From Rhineura floridana (taxonomy: Eukaryota; Chordata; Lepidosauria; Squamata; Rhineuridae): a DNA stretch of 64,000 nucleotides. The position numbers and the translations under genes were made by a program. The DNA is taken from NCBI RefSeq assembly GCF_030035675.1, contig NC_084480.1, positions 243,883,105 to 243,947,104 of the forward strand. Reading direction: 5' to 3'. This document shows, piece by piece, positions 35,755-45,082 of this stretch. Position 1 is the first letter of the stretch, and the number at the start of each line of letters is the position of its first letter. The notes beneath the pieces were generated by a model. The model had not been told where the DNA came from and searched no databases. It was given only the letters and a program-made list of their open reading frames with translations.

Positions 35755-35845
35755 AAGCTGCAATGCTAATTCCACATACCTGGGAGCTAACCCCATTGAA
35801 TTCAGTAGGACTTACTTTTGAGTAGACGTGGTTAGGATTGTGCTA
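35755..35845. repeat. GCAATCCTA palindromic repeat
   Basis: Left arm GCTGCAATGCTAATTCC, centre CCCCATTGAATTCAGTAGGACTT, right arm GAGTAGACGTGGTTAGGATTGTGCT. The same unit stands at the matching place of the other hAT-like copy (53398-53492, inverted), so it was present before the two copies separated. Confidence 0.75.
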
Positions 35846-36027
35846 AAAATCAATGGGACTTTTGAGTTAACATAGAAAAGGAATGTGTTGTAAATCTTTC
35901 TCTCTCCCTCTTACTTACGTGTCACTCCTTTTATTTGGCAGAAAACTAATACTATTTTTTTTTAAATGTTCTGCAATGGCCAACTGCTTTTGACAGTAAA
36001 CTTTTATATGGGGTGCATGTATTTTTA

Positions 36028-36072
36028 CATCTCCTCTGTGTGTGTGTGTGTGAGAGAGAGAGAGAGGGGGGG
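36028..36072. repeat. Compound (GT)n(GA)n(G)n microsatellite
   Basis: CTGTGTGTGTGTGTGTG passes to GAGAGAGAGAGAGA and GGGGGGGG. The matching position in the other copy (about 53167) has a short (CA)n. Confidence 0.9.
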
Positions 36073-36200
36073 GTTGGAAACCAAGGCAGCTCACAACAAG
36101 AAATAAAACCATTTAAAATGCAATAACTAAACACTTGTAGAACAGCTTGACGTGGCATGATTCTGAATTTTGGATTGGGTGAGTGACTTTTTTATCACTG

Positions 36201-36295
36201 AATTGCAGTCCTGTACATGCTTCCCAGTCTGAGTAAGCCCCATTGAATACATTAGGAGTTGCTTCTGAGTAAACATGCATATGATTGCACCTTGA
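36201..36295. repeat. GCAATCCTA palindromic repeat
   Basis: GAATTGCAGTCCTGTACATG, AAGCCCCATTGAATAC, and GCTTCTGAGTAAACATGCATATGATTGCACC form left arm, centre and right arm. Confidence 0.65.
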
Positions 36296-36452
36296 GGTGG
36301 TCATGGTCCCCCTCTATTGTTTTCACCCTGAGGAACAGGTTAGGCTGAGAGATGGTGCGGAGCCCATGGTCACCCAGTAAACTTTGGATCTTATTTCCAT
36401 TTTAAAATTTAATTAAAATGATCTAAATGCAGGCAAAATTTATGAAGTAATG

Positions 36453-36634
36453 CAGATCCACATAATACATTTAAAGCACATCTAACCTGCATATAAAGTG
36501 CCTGACTTCCCTCAAAGAATCCTGGCAAGTGTAGTTTCCCCCTTACAGTTATAGTTCCCACCACCTCTAACAAACTACAGTTCCCAGGATTCCGTGGTGG
36601 GATTCGTGTGCTTTAAATGTATTATGTGGATCTG
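36453..36634. mobile_element. Palindromic MITE with 28-bp perfect TIR
   Basis: The first 28 bases (CAGATCCACATAATACATTT...) are the exact reverse complement of the last 28. The interior holds two inverted arms with TGTAGTTTCCC and ACTACAGTTCCCAGGATTCC. A related, longer element lies at 56181-56503. I see no convincing target duplication, so the superfamily is open. Confidence 0.8.
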
Positions 36635-36700
36635 CCCTAGCATGCTGTGCATTCATTAATGAAATGAAAATAACAGTTTTAAAAGATGCTTTTTTAAACA

Positions 36701-36865
36701 GGGCTGTAGCTCAGTGGTAGGGCATGTGCTTTGCATGTCCAAAATTCCAAAATTCAATCTCTGAAAGAGACTATTGCCTGGAATCCTGGAGAGCCAATCC
36801 TAGTCCATGTCATCAGTACTGAAGAAGATGGTACCAAATGGCCTGACTTGGTATAAAAGAGGAAA
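36701..36865 (+). mobile_element. tRNA-derived squamate SINE
   Basis: GGGCTGTAGCTCAGTGGTAG is a near-perfect tRNA-like A-box region, followed by GTGCTTTGCATG and a degenerate B box (AAAATTCAATCTCT). The body holds GAATCCTGGAGAGCCAATCC and ends GCCTGACTTGGTATAAAAG. It lies in the middle part of the left hAT-like copy and has no counterpart in the right copy. Confidence 0.85.
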
Positions 36866-37247
36866 GAGACCCAAGGGCCATAGTGACTATGAAATTTATT
36901 TTTATATTTTATTTACAACATTTATTTCCGCTTTATTGTAAAAAAAACCCCTCAAAGTATTGAAAGAATTTATAGAAGTGTTCTCTCTGTCAATTATTAC
37001 TCACTGGAATTGGGTTGGCTGTCAAAGTGAGTTTATAGCAGCCCACAGAGTAGGCAGGAAAGAGTAGAGAATTTTCTTAACTCTTATTCATTTCTCAAAA
37101 CTCTCTCTACAGTGAAGGGTCAAGTCTGTAAAGAAGTTTGGAGCAGCCATGTTAAAAGGCAGGCAGGGCATTCCAGGCAGGAGATTGTCAACCCTGCTTT
37201 GATATGGATATCGTTGCAGAGGATTCCTAGTCAAGCCTTACCAACAG

Positions 37248-37332
37248 CACAATCCTAACAATATCTACACAGAAGTACTGTTGAGTTCTATTGGGTTTAG
37301 TCCCTTAGTAAGTGTGTTCAGAACTGTAGCCT
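37248..37332. repeat. GCAATCCTA-type palindromic repeat
   Basis: AGCACAATCCTAACAATATC, GTTGAGTTCTATTGGGTTTAG and CAGAACTGTAGC form the arms. It corresponds to 50500-50582 in the other hAT-like copy. Confidence 0.65.
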
Positions 37333-37541
37333 TCACGGGCATCCATCTTTACTCCCAAATGCTCCCATCTAACATCTCCACAACACTAGGCTTTCTTCCT
37401 ACAATGGCCTTCTGCTGACTTGCCTGGGCTGAGGGCACCTAAACCCTTCTTGCCAGAAGCAAGTAGTCTAGATTAAATGTTCTTTACCCAGGATCTCTAA
37501 GCAGGGAAGAAGGAATGATCCCTTCACTTCAGCTGGACCTG

Positions 37542-37558
37542 GAAACACCCTCATTTAG
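37542..37558. repeat. 17-bp target-site duplication (left)
   Basis: GAAACACCCTCATTTAG is repeated exactly at 39392-39408, on the other side of the poly-A tail. Confidence 0.95.
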
Positions 37559-37604
37559 ATGGGACGAGGTCCAGCCGACGAATGGGACGAGGTCCAGCCG
37601 ACGA
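37559..37604 (+). repeat. Two 23-bp tandem units at the 5' end of the L1 derivative
   Basis: Each unit reads ATGGGACGAGGTCCAGCCGA plus CGA. A third, changed unit (AGGTGGGACGG) follows. GC-rich tandem 5' monomers are common in L1 promoters, so this may be a promoter remnant. That is an inference. Confidence 0.75.
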
Positions 37605-38147
37605 AGGTGGGACGGATTTTTAACAACAAGCTCTATCTGGAAAAGCGAACGTTCATCTTATCTTCTAAGAGAGAACGCACTAACAGGCAAGCACCCTTCT
37701 TTCTATATTTTTCTTTTACTTGACTTAAATTGTTGCTGTTTAAAAGAGATTTGCCAGATTGATCGGTTTTTGACATCTCACTGGGGAGCCGTAACTTCTC
37801 TCTGCTACGCACTAATTAATAGCTTATCTCTGTTTTTGTTGCAAAAAGCTGTCCTGGATTTGCATTCTAAAGATATACACAGAAGAGGGATTTCTATTCC
37901 AGATTTTTATTTTGAAAAATATTATACTGTTTTGAGACTACTCTCTTTTTGGTCTATTTTATTTTGACGAATCTGTTTCTTGACGATTGCCATTAATTGT
38001 TTCGATCCTGGGAACTGCATTTTGTTTACTTAACTATTGGAGAGATAAGGCTGTCTGCTCTGTTTATACTGTGATGTCACCAAGTTTGGAGTATTAACCC
38101 AATTGTTGCTGAAATAAGAAGTGGTTTTCCTATATTTTTCTTTTAAA

Positions 38148-38798
38148 ATGGCAATTAAGAAAGTGGCTGAGAATCTGGAAATAACTAGGTTTCAGAAAAT
38201 AATGGATGAGATTGAGATAACGAAAATTGAATTGAGTAAAATGAAGCAGGAAATTAAAGATATAAGGGTCCCTGTGAGAGAGGTGACCCTGGAAGGGGTC
38301 CCTGTGAGAGAGGAGACCCCGGAGATTGGAACAGGGGTCCCTGTGAGAGAGGAGACCCTGGAGACTGGAATAGGGGTCCCTGTGAGAGAGGAGATCCCGG
38401 AGATTGGAACAAACGTGGAACAGGAACAAGATTTGGAGTCTATGGACTTTAGAAATAAAATCTATTGTTTGGAACTCAATGTTATCTCTGAAGAAATTAA
38501 TGAAGATTCTAGAGATAAAGTTATCAATGGCATGGATTATCTTCTGGACTGGAATGATGTGATGGAGCCCAATATAGAGAAAATCTATGGAATTAACTGC
38601 AGCCATGTGACAATGGAAAAACTTTTAAGAGATGACCCAGTGTATTTTGAAAAAAAGAACAGAGATATGATTTTACAGCAGTATTTCAGCAACCTATTCA
38701 GAATGGATGGCAAGAAAATATTTGGGATAGAGGTAATTCCCATCAGACTCTTACTATATGACTATGGCTTTGACAGCAAGATTATTATGGAATACTGA
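38148..38798 (+). CDS. L1-type ORF1 protein, C-terminally shortened (216 codons)
   Basis: The likely start is MAIKK at 38148; an upstream in-frame ATG at 38121 precedes a hydrophobic stretch not typical of ORF1. Residues 1-40 form a probable coiled coil (ITRFQKIMDEIEITKIELSK). Residues 41-89 are four VPVRE-type repeats. Residues from about 100 match the L1 ORF1 RRM: NKIYCLELNVISEEINEDSRDKVI, IEKIYGIN, KLLRDDPVYFEKKNRDMILQQ and GKKIFGIEVIPIRLL. The protein stops at DYGFDSKIIMEY, where L1 ORF1p would continue into its C-terminal nucleic-acid-binding domain, so that domain is missing. ORF1p normally trimerises and binds LINE RNA. Whether this short form does is unknown. Confidence 0.75.
   Translation: MAIKKVAENLEITRFQKIMDEIEITKIELSKMKQEIKDIRVPVREVTLEGVPVREETPEIGTGVPVREETLETGIGVPVREEIPEIGTNVEQEQDLESMDFRNKIYCLELNVISEEINEDSRDKVINGMDYLLDWNDVMEPNIEKIYGINCSHVTMEKLLRDDPVYFEKKNRDMILQQYFSNLFRMDGKKIFGIEVIPIRLLLYDYGFDSKIIMEY
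38268..38414 (+). repeat. In-frame minisatellite encoding VPVREETPEIGTG-like units
   Basis: One 30-bp and three 39-bp units (38268, 38298, 38337, 38376) each begin GTCCCTGTGAGAGAGG. They keep the ORF1 frame and sit between coiled coil and RRM. Confidence 0.95.
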
Positions 38799-39365
38799 TA
38801 ATGGAAGATTGGATATTGAAATTACTGGACTTAACAAGACTACTGAAGATGGAAGATGGAAAATGGAACTAATAGAGATAATAGAACAATGGCTACTGAA
38901 ATTACTGAACCTAACAGATTCTGATGTGATGGATTAATTGAAATGTTTATTTTGACTATGGTTATAACAATAAGATTATCATAATTAGTAATGAGATGGA
39001 TTAATCGATATGCTTATCTGGAAAAAAAAATTGATAGATATATTTCTTAAAGAATTGAAACCTCTCTTTGACTTTTTGTGGAAAGAATAAAGTAATGTTT
39101 ATGAGATTTGATGATTAAGTAAGATAACTACTGGAGGAAAGTGATTTTATAATATGACTTAAGAGACAGGATTGTTATATATTATAGACTTATAACTGAT
39201 TTGATCTTTGACAAATGGGAAGTCAATATTTTACTCTTTATTTTTTATTTTTGTTTTTTTTTTTTTTTTCTTTTTGTTTAACTATTTTTGATTTTGTTTT
39301 TTGTCTTTGAATGTTTTATGATTTTGTCTTGTATGTTTTATGAAAATCTGAATAAAAATTATTGG

Positions 39366-39408
39366 AAAAAAAAAAAAAAAAAAAAAAAAAAGAAACACCC
39401 TCATTTAG
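39366..39408 (+). repeat. Poly-A tail and right 17-bp target duplication
   Basis: A 26-base A run (39366-39391) is followed by the second copy of GAAACACCCTCATTTAG (39392-39408). Confidence 0.95.
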
Positions 39409-39557
39409 CTAAGATTTCTATCTTAATTTCCAATCGGATAATTTTTTTTGTTTGAGTGGTATGCTCCAAGCAGCTGTGGTTGATGCTTAATGTATCATGC
39501 TTAATGACATCACTAGGGCCTGCCCCATGACATCACTAGGACACACCCCTATGTCAT

Positions 39558-40201
39558 TGTGATGTTCCTATATATTAGTGTATATATGGTAAGTGCTGGT
39601 TGTTTAGAGTATACATGGTAAGTAGTGAAAGAGGAGGGGGAGTGAATGGGCAATAGAATGTTTAAAATGGCTGAATGTATAAAAGGAAGAGTGAGAGTGG
39701 AATAGGGGGGGGAAGAGAAAGAGTGGATTGCTTGGTGGGGTTTAGAGAGTTGTTTACCAGGAGGGAGGTGGAGTTCGGATTAGTATTGAGTAAAACCATA
39801 TGCTTATGTGCCTTAAGAAGAAATCTTGTTAATCTTGTTAGCTTTGTTATCTGTAATAAATACTTAATTTGGTTTACCAAAGGCCTGATCCTTGGCTGGG
39901 GTTTCACAGACCAGAAGGGAGGGTAAGGTAATGACCAAGGCTGAAGGGGAACTGTAACAAATGGTGGCAGCGGTGAAGAGAATAACAATACCAGTATTCA
40001 GAGTCTCTGGGAAAACTAGTATTGGGACGTTACTGGTGGTTGCCTAGCAGGGGGATCTGTTGAGATCTGTGCTAGAGCAGGGAGAGAAATCATAAGAGAG
40101 AGCGGTCCGGACTGGTGGAGTCCCTGGTGGTGCCTAGAGACAGGCAGTAACCACGAGCAGGTAGGAACCTGACAGGGAGAGCCAGGGAAGGACACCTCAC
40201 A
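39558..40201 (+). repeat. 5' long terminal repeat (644 bp)
   Basis: Starts TGTGATGTTCC and ends ACCTCACA. TATAAAA lies at 39678-39684 and AATAAA at 39855-39860. Beyond AATAAA follow about 340 bases, which is long for U5. A 14-base match to the tRNA-Leu 3' end lies within this long U5 at 39962-39975, right after a possible older end at 39959 (TGTAACA). Confidence 0.93.
39962..39975 (+). promoter_or_regulatory. Leu-tRNA primer-site-like sequence inside the LTR
   Basis: TGGTGGCAGCGGTG equals the complement of the last 14 bases of a vertebrate-type tRNA-Leu with CCA, as I remember it. It stands 2 bases after a TGTAACA that would be a normal LTR end. The same site is at 45485-45498 in the 3' repeat. 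Confidence 0.7.
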
Positions 40202-40203
40202 TG

Positions 40204-40227
40204 TGGTGGTGGAGGTGGGATACGAAC
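40204..40227 (+). promoter_or_regulatory. Probable primer-binding site (tRNA-Leu-like)
   Basis: Two bases after the end of the 5' repeat stand 24 bases beginning TGGTGGTGGAGGTGGGAT. They match the complement of the tRNA-Leu acceptor and T-arm in about 20 of 24 positions. This is the usual place for the priming site of minus-strand synthesis. Confidence 0.65.
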
Positions 40228-40434
40228 AACAGAGAATCCAGATACGAACCAAAGAGAGTCCCAAAGACACGTGGTGACAAAGGAGACTACGTCACAGGTG
40301 TTGGCTGTAGCAGTGAGATACGAATACTAGACAATCCCTAATAGTTGTGTGGCAAACAGAAATAACAAAACAAGATTTCTTGTGAGAGTGACTGGCAAAG
40401 AGTGTGTGGCAAAGAGTGAGTGAACTCAAACACC

Positions 40435-41700
40435 ATGGCTGAATATATAAAAATGAAAAGAGAGGAGCTGGTGGAGAAGTGCATAACATTCAATTTACCT
40501 CATGAGGGTAAAGGGGTAGATGAATTGAGGGTAGCACTTATAGGATTTGCAACTGCCCAGCAAAAACAACCTGTCAGAGAAGAGACCCCAGAAGGATATT
40601 TAAGCAATCCCGCTTATATAGAGTACTTGAGAGAGAAGTTGAGGATGGAAGGTGCAGAGAAGGAAAAACAGAGAGTGTTGGAAGCTGAGAGATTGAGGAT
40701 GGAGGCTGAGGAAAAAGACAAGCAGAGAGAGTTGGAAGCTGAGAGATTGATGATGGAAGGTGCAGACAAGGAAAAACAGAGGGAGTTGGAAATTGAGAGA
40801 ATGAGATTGGGGTTTGAGGAGAGGGAGAAGCAACGAGCATTGGATGCTGAATTACAAGTAGAAAAGTTAAAATTTGATAGAGAGAAATTTCACTCTGAGG
40901 AGACAAGGAAAGAGAGAGATGGAGCAAAAATAAAAATTACTCCAAAGGACTTTGCTGTCTATGAGCCTGGTCAAGATCCTCAAATTTACCTCAGCACCTT
41001 TGAAAAAGCAGCTCAGTTGTGGGGGCTACCTGAAGATAAATACATGCAGTATTTATCAAACCTGATTAAAGGGGAATTGGCTGAGGTATACCAATATTTC
41101 CCCTCAGACAAGCCCGTCACCTATGCTGAATTCAAAGAAGCAGTGTTTAAAAGATTCAGACTGGGGCCTGATTATTTTAGAAAGCTTTTCAGAAATTGCC
41201 AGATACAGACAGGGAGGTCTTTTGTGGAACTGGGAGCAAAGTTGATGGATATATTTGGAAAGTGGATGAGTAGTGCCAAAGCTCAGTCAGTGGAAGAGGT
41301 GAAAAGCCTCATGATACTGGATCAATTATACCATCAGTTACCACCAGAAATAAGGCTCCTGGTCAAAGACCGTTCCCCTACATCTGTGCAGGAGGCCGCA
41401 GAGATGGCGGATCACTTCGCCTCCAATAGAACTGGCTGGGTGGGGAAAACATCAAGAGAGTTTAAACCCAGACCATATAGTGCTGGCAGAAGGATTGTGG
41501 TACCACAGCGAGTGAGTCCTCCATTAAAATCTGAAGGGCACAGGACACCCCAGAGTGGATCTGTGTACCCTAAAAGTGAGGAGAAATTATGCTACAAATG
41601 TGGTAGACCAGGGCACCTACGTTTTCAATGTGAGGTTGCCAACCCCATTAGTAATCCTGCTCAGACAAGGGCAGTGAAAACAGAGCCCAAGGCTTTAGAA
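40435..41700 (+). pseudogene. gag region with SCAN-like capsid end and zinc knuckle
   Basis: The start at 40435 has an excellent CACCATGG context. In order: a SAP-like N-terminus (EELVEKCITFNLPHEGKGVDEL), a long charged coiled coil rich in EKQRELEAERL units (about 40630-40920), a capsid-like region (VYEPGQDPQIYLSTFEKAAQ), a SCAN-like segment (about 41165-41430, with EEVKSLMILDQLYHQLPPEI and SVQEAAEMADHF), and a CCHC knuckle CYKCGRPGHLRFQC at 41590-41631. Gag forms the particle of the element. A Gmr1-like capsid has been proposed in the literature as the source of the vertebrate SCAN domain. It is treated here as part of a fossil element. Confidence 0.85.
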
Positions 41701-42050
41701 ACAGCGAAAAAGGTTCAGTTTTGCCAGATAAACTGGACAGAAGTAACAGACCTTGATTCAAGTCTGAGAGAGGAAGTGAGAGTACAAGGGGCAAATTATT
41801 GGGCATTGCTTGATACTGGTGCCGCTCAGACATTACTGAGGCCAGATTTAATAAAATCTGAGGTAATATTACCTCAGGAAACTGTGACTATCCAAGGAGT
41901 GAGGGGTCAACCAGAAAGTTTGCCTGTGGCCCTGGTGGAAATGACTTGGAGAGGCCGAGAGGGCTGATATAAAGTAGGCATTAATGCCCAGCAACAAGAA
42001 CCAGTAATACTGGGAAGGGATGTAATGGGCGCCCAAGGAAAGATCTATGT
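41700..42050 (+). pseudogene. Retropepsin-like protease region
   Basis: Follows the zinc knuckle. ALLDTGAAQTLL is the aspartic-protease active-site block and VTIQGVRGQ resembles the flap region. It would cleave the element polyprotein. Confidence 0.8.
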
Positions 42051-42199
42051 AGTGACCAGACAGCAAATTGGCAGAGAAAAAGAAGCCACATTAAGGGGGG
42101 CTGAAACAAACAGGGTGGAATCTGTTAACCAGCCTCAGGTCACCATAGCAACCACTAGCAGACAAACTGTATCAAGTGGTCTCTGGGGAAGAAGCAGAG

Positions 42200-43500
42200 C
42201 AATCAGGGAAGAGCTGCATAAAGATATCAGTTTGAAGCAGGTAAAGGAACAAGCCCTGACCCAACAGATTCCTTTCACTGACAAACTGAGGAATCAAGTT
42301 GTGTGTGAGAATGGGATTTTATATAGACTGTGGATGCCTGCTGAAAGAAAGGATGAATGTGAACCAGTGAAGCAATTGATAGTACCTAGCAAATACAGAA
42401 CCAGATTGCTAGAGGTAGCCCACGATGTCCCATGTGCAGGACATCTGGGAATAAAAAAGACCAAGAGGAGATTGGCTGCACATTATTATTGGCCAAATAT
42501 CTCCAAGGATGTAAAACAACATTGTCTATCTTGTGGAATATGCCAAAAGGTGGGAAAGAGTGGAGTAAAGACCAAGGCACCCTTAAAGCCCCTTCCTATA
42601 ATTGGACAACCCTTTTATAGAGTGGGAATAGATTTGGTGGGCCCTTTTTCCAAACCCACAAGGCATGGCAAGAAATATCTAGTGGTGGTGGTGGATTTTG
42701 CCACCAGGTACCCAGACGCAGAAGCACTGAGATCTGTAGAAGCCCCTGTAGTGGCAGAGGCTTTATTAAAAATCTTTATGAGGCTGGGTTTCCCTCATGA
42801 AGTGCTGACAGATCAAGGCAGTGTATTCATGGGAGAAGTGATGCAATGTATGTGGAAATGTTGTGGTCTAAAACATCTAAAGACCACTACTTACCATCCC
42901 GCCACTAATGGGCTAACTGAGAGATTCAATGGCGTTTTGAAGGGCATGATAAGAAGCTATGTTCAAGATCACCCACAAGACTGGGATGAACGTTTGGGAT
43001 GCTTCTTATTTGCATACAGAGAAGTCCCTCAGGAGTCAACAGGCTTCTCACCCTTTGAACTAATGTTTACTAGAAAAGTGAGGGGACCTTTGGAACTGCT
43101 AAAAAATTCATGGGAAGGAACTCTGGGAGAGTACAAAACATCTGTAGTAGATTTTGTATTGGAATTCCGCAATAAATTAACATCAATGATGGAAGTAGTG
43201 AAAGAGAATTTGAGTCATGCACAGGAGAAGCAAAGTTACTGGTATGACAGAACAGCCAGAGAATGTGTGTATGATGTGGGAGATATGGTTATGGCATTCA
43301 TACCCAGGAAACATGACAAATTACAGGCTAACTGGGAAGGACCATATACCATCAGAGAAAGGCTTGACACAGTGACGTATGTAATTACCACAGACCAATT
43401 AAACAAAAGCAAAGTGGTTCATGTAAATATGTTAAAGCCTTACCATACCAGGGATGCAAAGGTGTTGCAAGTTACCTTATTCCCTGAGGGAAGTGGGCCT
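42200..43500 (+). pseudogene. Integrase region, placed before reverse transcriptase
   Basis: The H2C2 zinc-binding block (GHLGIKKTKRRLAAHYYWP, then CLSCGICQK) lies at about 42421-42550. The DDE core follows: GIDLVGPF (about 42625), LTDQGSVFMG (about 42800), and YHPATNGLTERFNGVLK (about 42891). The C-terminal GPY/F module NWEGPYTIRE is at about 43330. In most Gypsy elements this region is downstream of RNase H; here it precedes reverse transcriptase. Confidence 0.92.
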
Positions 43501-43599
43501 GAACTTCCAGATTTGGTACAGGAAAGCAAAGACAAAGGAGGGGTAGATCAAGTGGAATGGTCAGAGGAGGTGAAGGAGGAAGTAAAAGAAGAGATTCTG

Positions 43600-44450
43600 A
43601 GAGTTTTGAAAACCTATAGGAATCTCTTTAGCAACAAACCTGGCCGAACCAGTATAGTTATACATTCCATTGATACTGGAGATCATGCCCCAATCAGATC
43701 TGTTCCGTACCGTGTGAATGGGAAAGTTTTGAATGAGATCAAAAAGGAGGTGGAAGATATGCTGGAATTAGGAGTGATCAGGGAATCCATCAGTCCCTGG
43801 GCCTCAAGTATTGTCCTGGTTCCGAAAAAAGATGGAACGACAAGGTTTTGCATTGATTATCGGCTAATCAATAAAATTACTGTCCCAGATGCGTATCCTA
43901 TGCCTAGGGTAGACGCTATGTTAGAGTTATTGGGGGCAGCAACCATTATCTCTACACTAGATCTCTGTAAAGGATTTTGGCAAATGGAACTAGACGAGCA
44001 ATCCAGAGCCAAAACTGCCTTCAGTACACCAGATGGGTTATATGAGTTTGTGACCTTACCCATGGGACTAAGGAACTCACCAAGTTCATTTCAGAGGCTA
44101 ATCAATACTGTGTTGTGAGGCATGTCAGATTTTGCAGTGGCCTATATCGATGACGTGGCCATTTTTAGCAAGTCGGTGCCTGAGCATGTCCAAGACCTGA
44201 CAACAATATTGGAGGCCTTAAGAAAAGCAGGCCTCACAATAAAAGCTAAGAAATGCCAGTTTGGACTAAAGGAAGTAATCTATTTAGGACATAAGGTGGG
44301 GAGTGGGAAAATCACCCCCTTATGGAGCAAGGTGGAGGCAATACAAGCGTGGCCGATCCCCTTAACCAAAAAACAAGTAAGGGCATTTCTGGGTGTGGCT
44401 GGTTTTTATAGGAAGTTTGTGAGAAATTTTGGGGAAATAGCAACCCCCTT
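43600..44450 (+). pseudogene. Reverse-transcriptase region
   Basis: Gypsy-type blocks appear in order: VIRESISPWASSIVLVPKK, FCIDYRLINKIT, DAYPMPR, STLDLCKGFWQM, TAFSTPDGLYEF, LPMGLRNSPSSFQRL, the catalytic AYIDDVAIFS (about 44137), and FLGVAGFYRKFVRNF. The region is directly downstream of integrase and belongs to a fossil element. Confidence 0.92.
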
Positions 44451-44519
44451 GCATGAATTGACCAAGAAGAAGTGTTCTGAGCGTGTGGTATGGACGGATG
44501 AATGTCAGAAGGCTTTTGA

Positions 44520-44970
44520 TCTGCTGAAGCAAGCCTTGTGCCAAGGACCCATATTAATAGCACTAGACTATGAGCAACCATTCATCGTGGCTACAGATGT
44601 GTCAGACCTGGCGCTGGGAGTCGTCTTGCTGCAGGAGAGAGAAGGCACCAGACATCCAGTGGCGTATCTGAGTCGCAAGCTGACGCCGAGGGAGAAAAAC
44701 TATTCGTCGGTCCAGAAGGAGTGCCTAGCGGTCATGTGGGGACTGAACAAGTTGCGCCCATACGTGTGGGGACGAAGATTCACAGTGACTACGGATCATC
44801 GGGCCTTGTTATGGTTGCAGACCATAAACATAAAAACCATAACACTATGCTGCAGAGGTGGTCCTGGGCCCTACAGGACTATCAAGTGGACTTCCAGTTC
44901 ATCAAAGGCAAGGACAATGTACTGGCCGATGGACTTTCCAGGCAAGTGGCTGGGACTGCAGTGACGTGAC
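44520..44970 (+). pseudogene. RNase H region
   Basis: ATDVSDLALGVVLLQ, PVAYLSRKLT, NYSSVQKECLAVMWGL, FTVTTDHRALLWL and, near the end, DFQFIKGKDNVLADGLSRQ are the ordered blocks of a Gypsy RNase H. No chromodomain or integrase follows it, in line with the Gmr1 order. Confidence 0.9.
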
Positions 44971-45069
44971 CAGACAGAGGAACAAAGAAAGACATTTTCC
45001 CCATAGAGACTTTTATTTGTTAACACGACGTATAAATCCTGGAACAGGAATAATACTCTGCAGTTGTTT

Positions 45070-45082
45070 AAGGGGGGGGAAA
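45070..45082 (+). promoter_or_regulatory. Polypurine tract
   Basis: AAGGGGGGGGAAA stands immediately before the 3' repeat, the standard place of the plus-strand primer. Confidence 0.9.

Larger units (their letters stand above)
37559..39391 (+). mobile_element. ORF1-only, HAL1-like L1 derivative
   Basis: A 1.83-kb retroposed unit bounded by an exact 17-bp duplication and ending in a 26-base pure A run after GAATAAAAATTATTGG. It starts with a 23-bp unit present twice (37559-37604). It carries one L1-type ORF1 (38148-38798) followed by about 590 bases of AT-rich 3' sequence, and no endonuclease or reverse transcriptase. Such ORF1-only L1 derivatives resemble mammalian HAL1 in layout. The perfect duplication and clean tail indicate a recent insertion. 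The matching site in the right hAT-like copy (about 50322) is empty. Confidence 0.85.

Noticed and set aside
36701-36775. A tRNA gene (GTAGCTCAGTGG start)
   Set aside because: No cloverleaf can be completed: the anticodon arm and T-arm do not pair and the B box is degenerate. It is a tRNA-derived SINE.
40574-40927. Long minus-strand frame opposite gag
   Set aside because: It is a shadow of the repetitive Glu/Lys/Arg codons of the gag coiled coil, which read as Ser/Leu/Phe-rich on the other strand.
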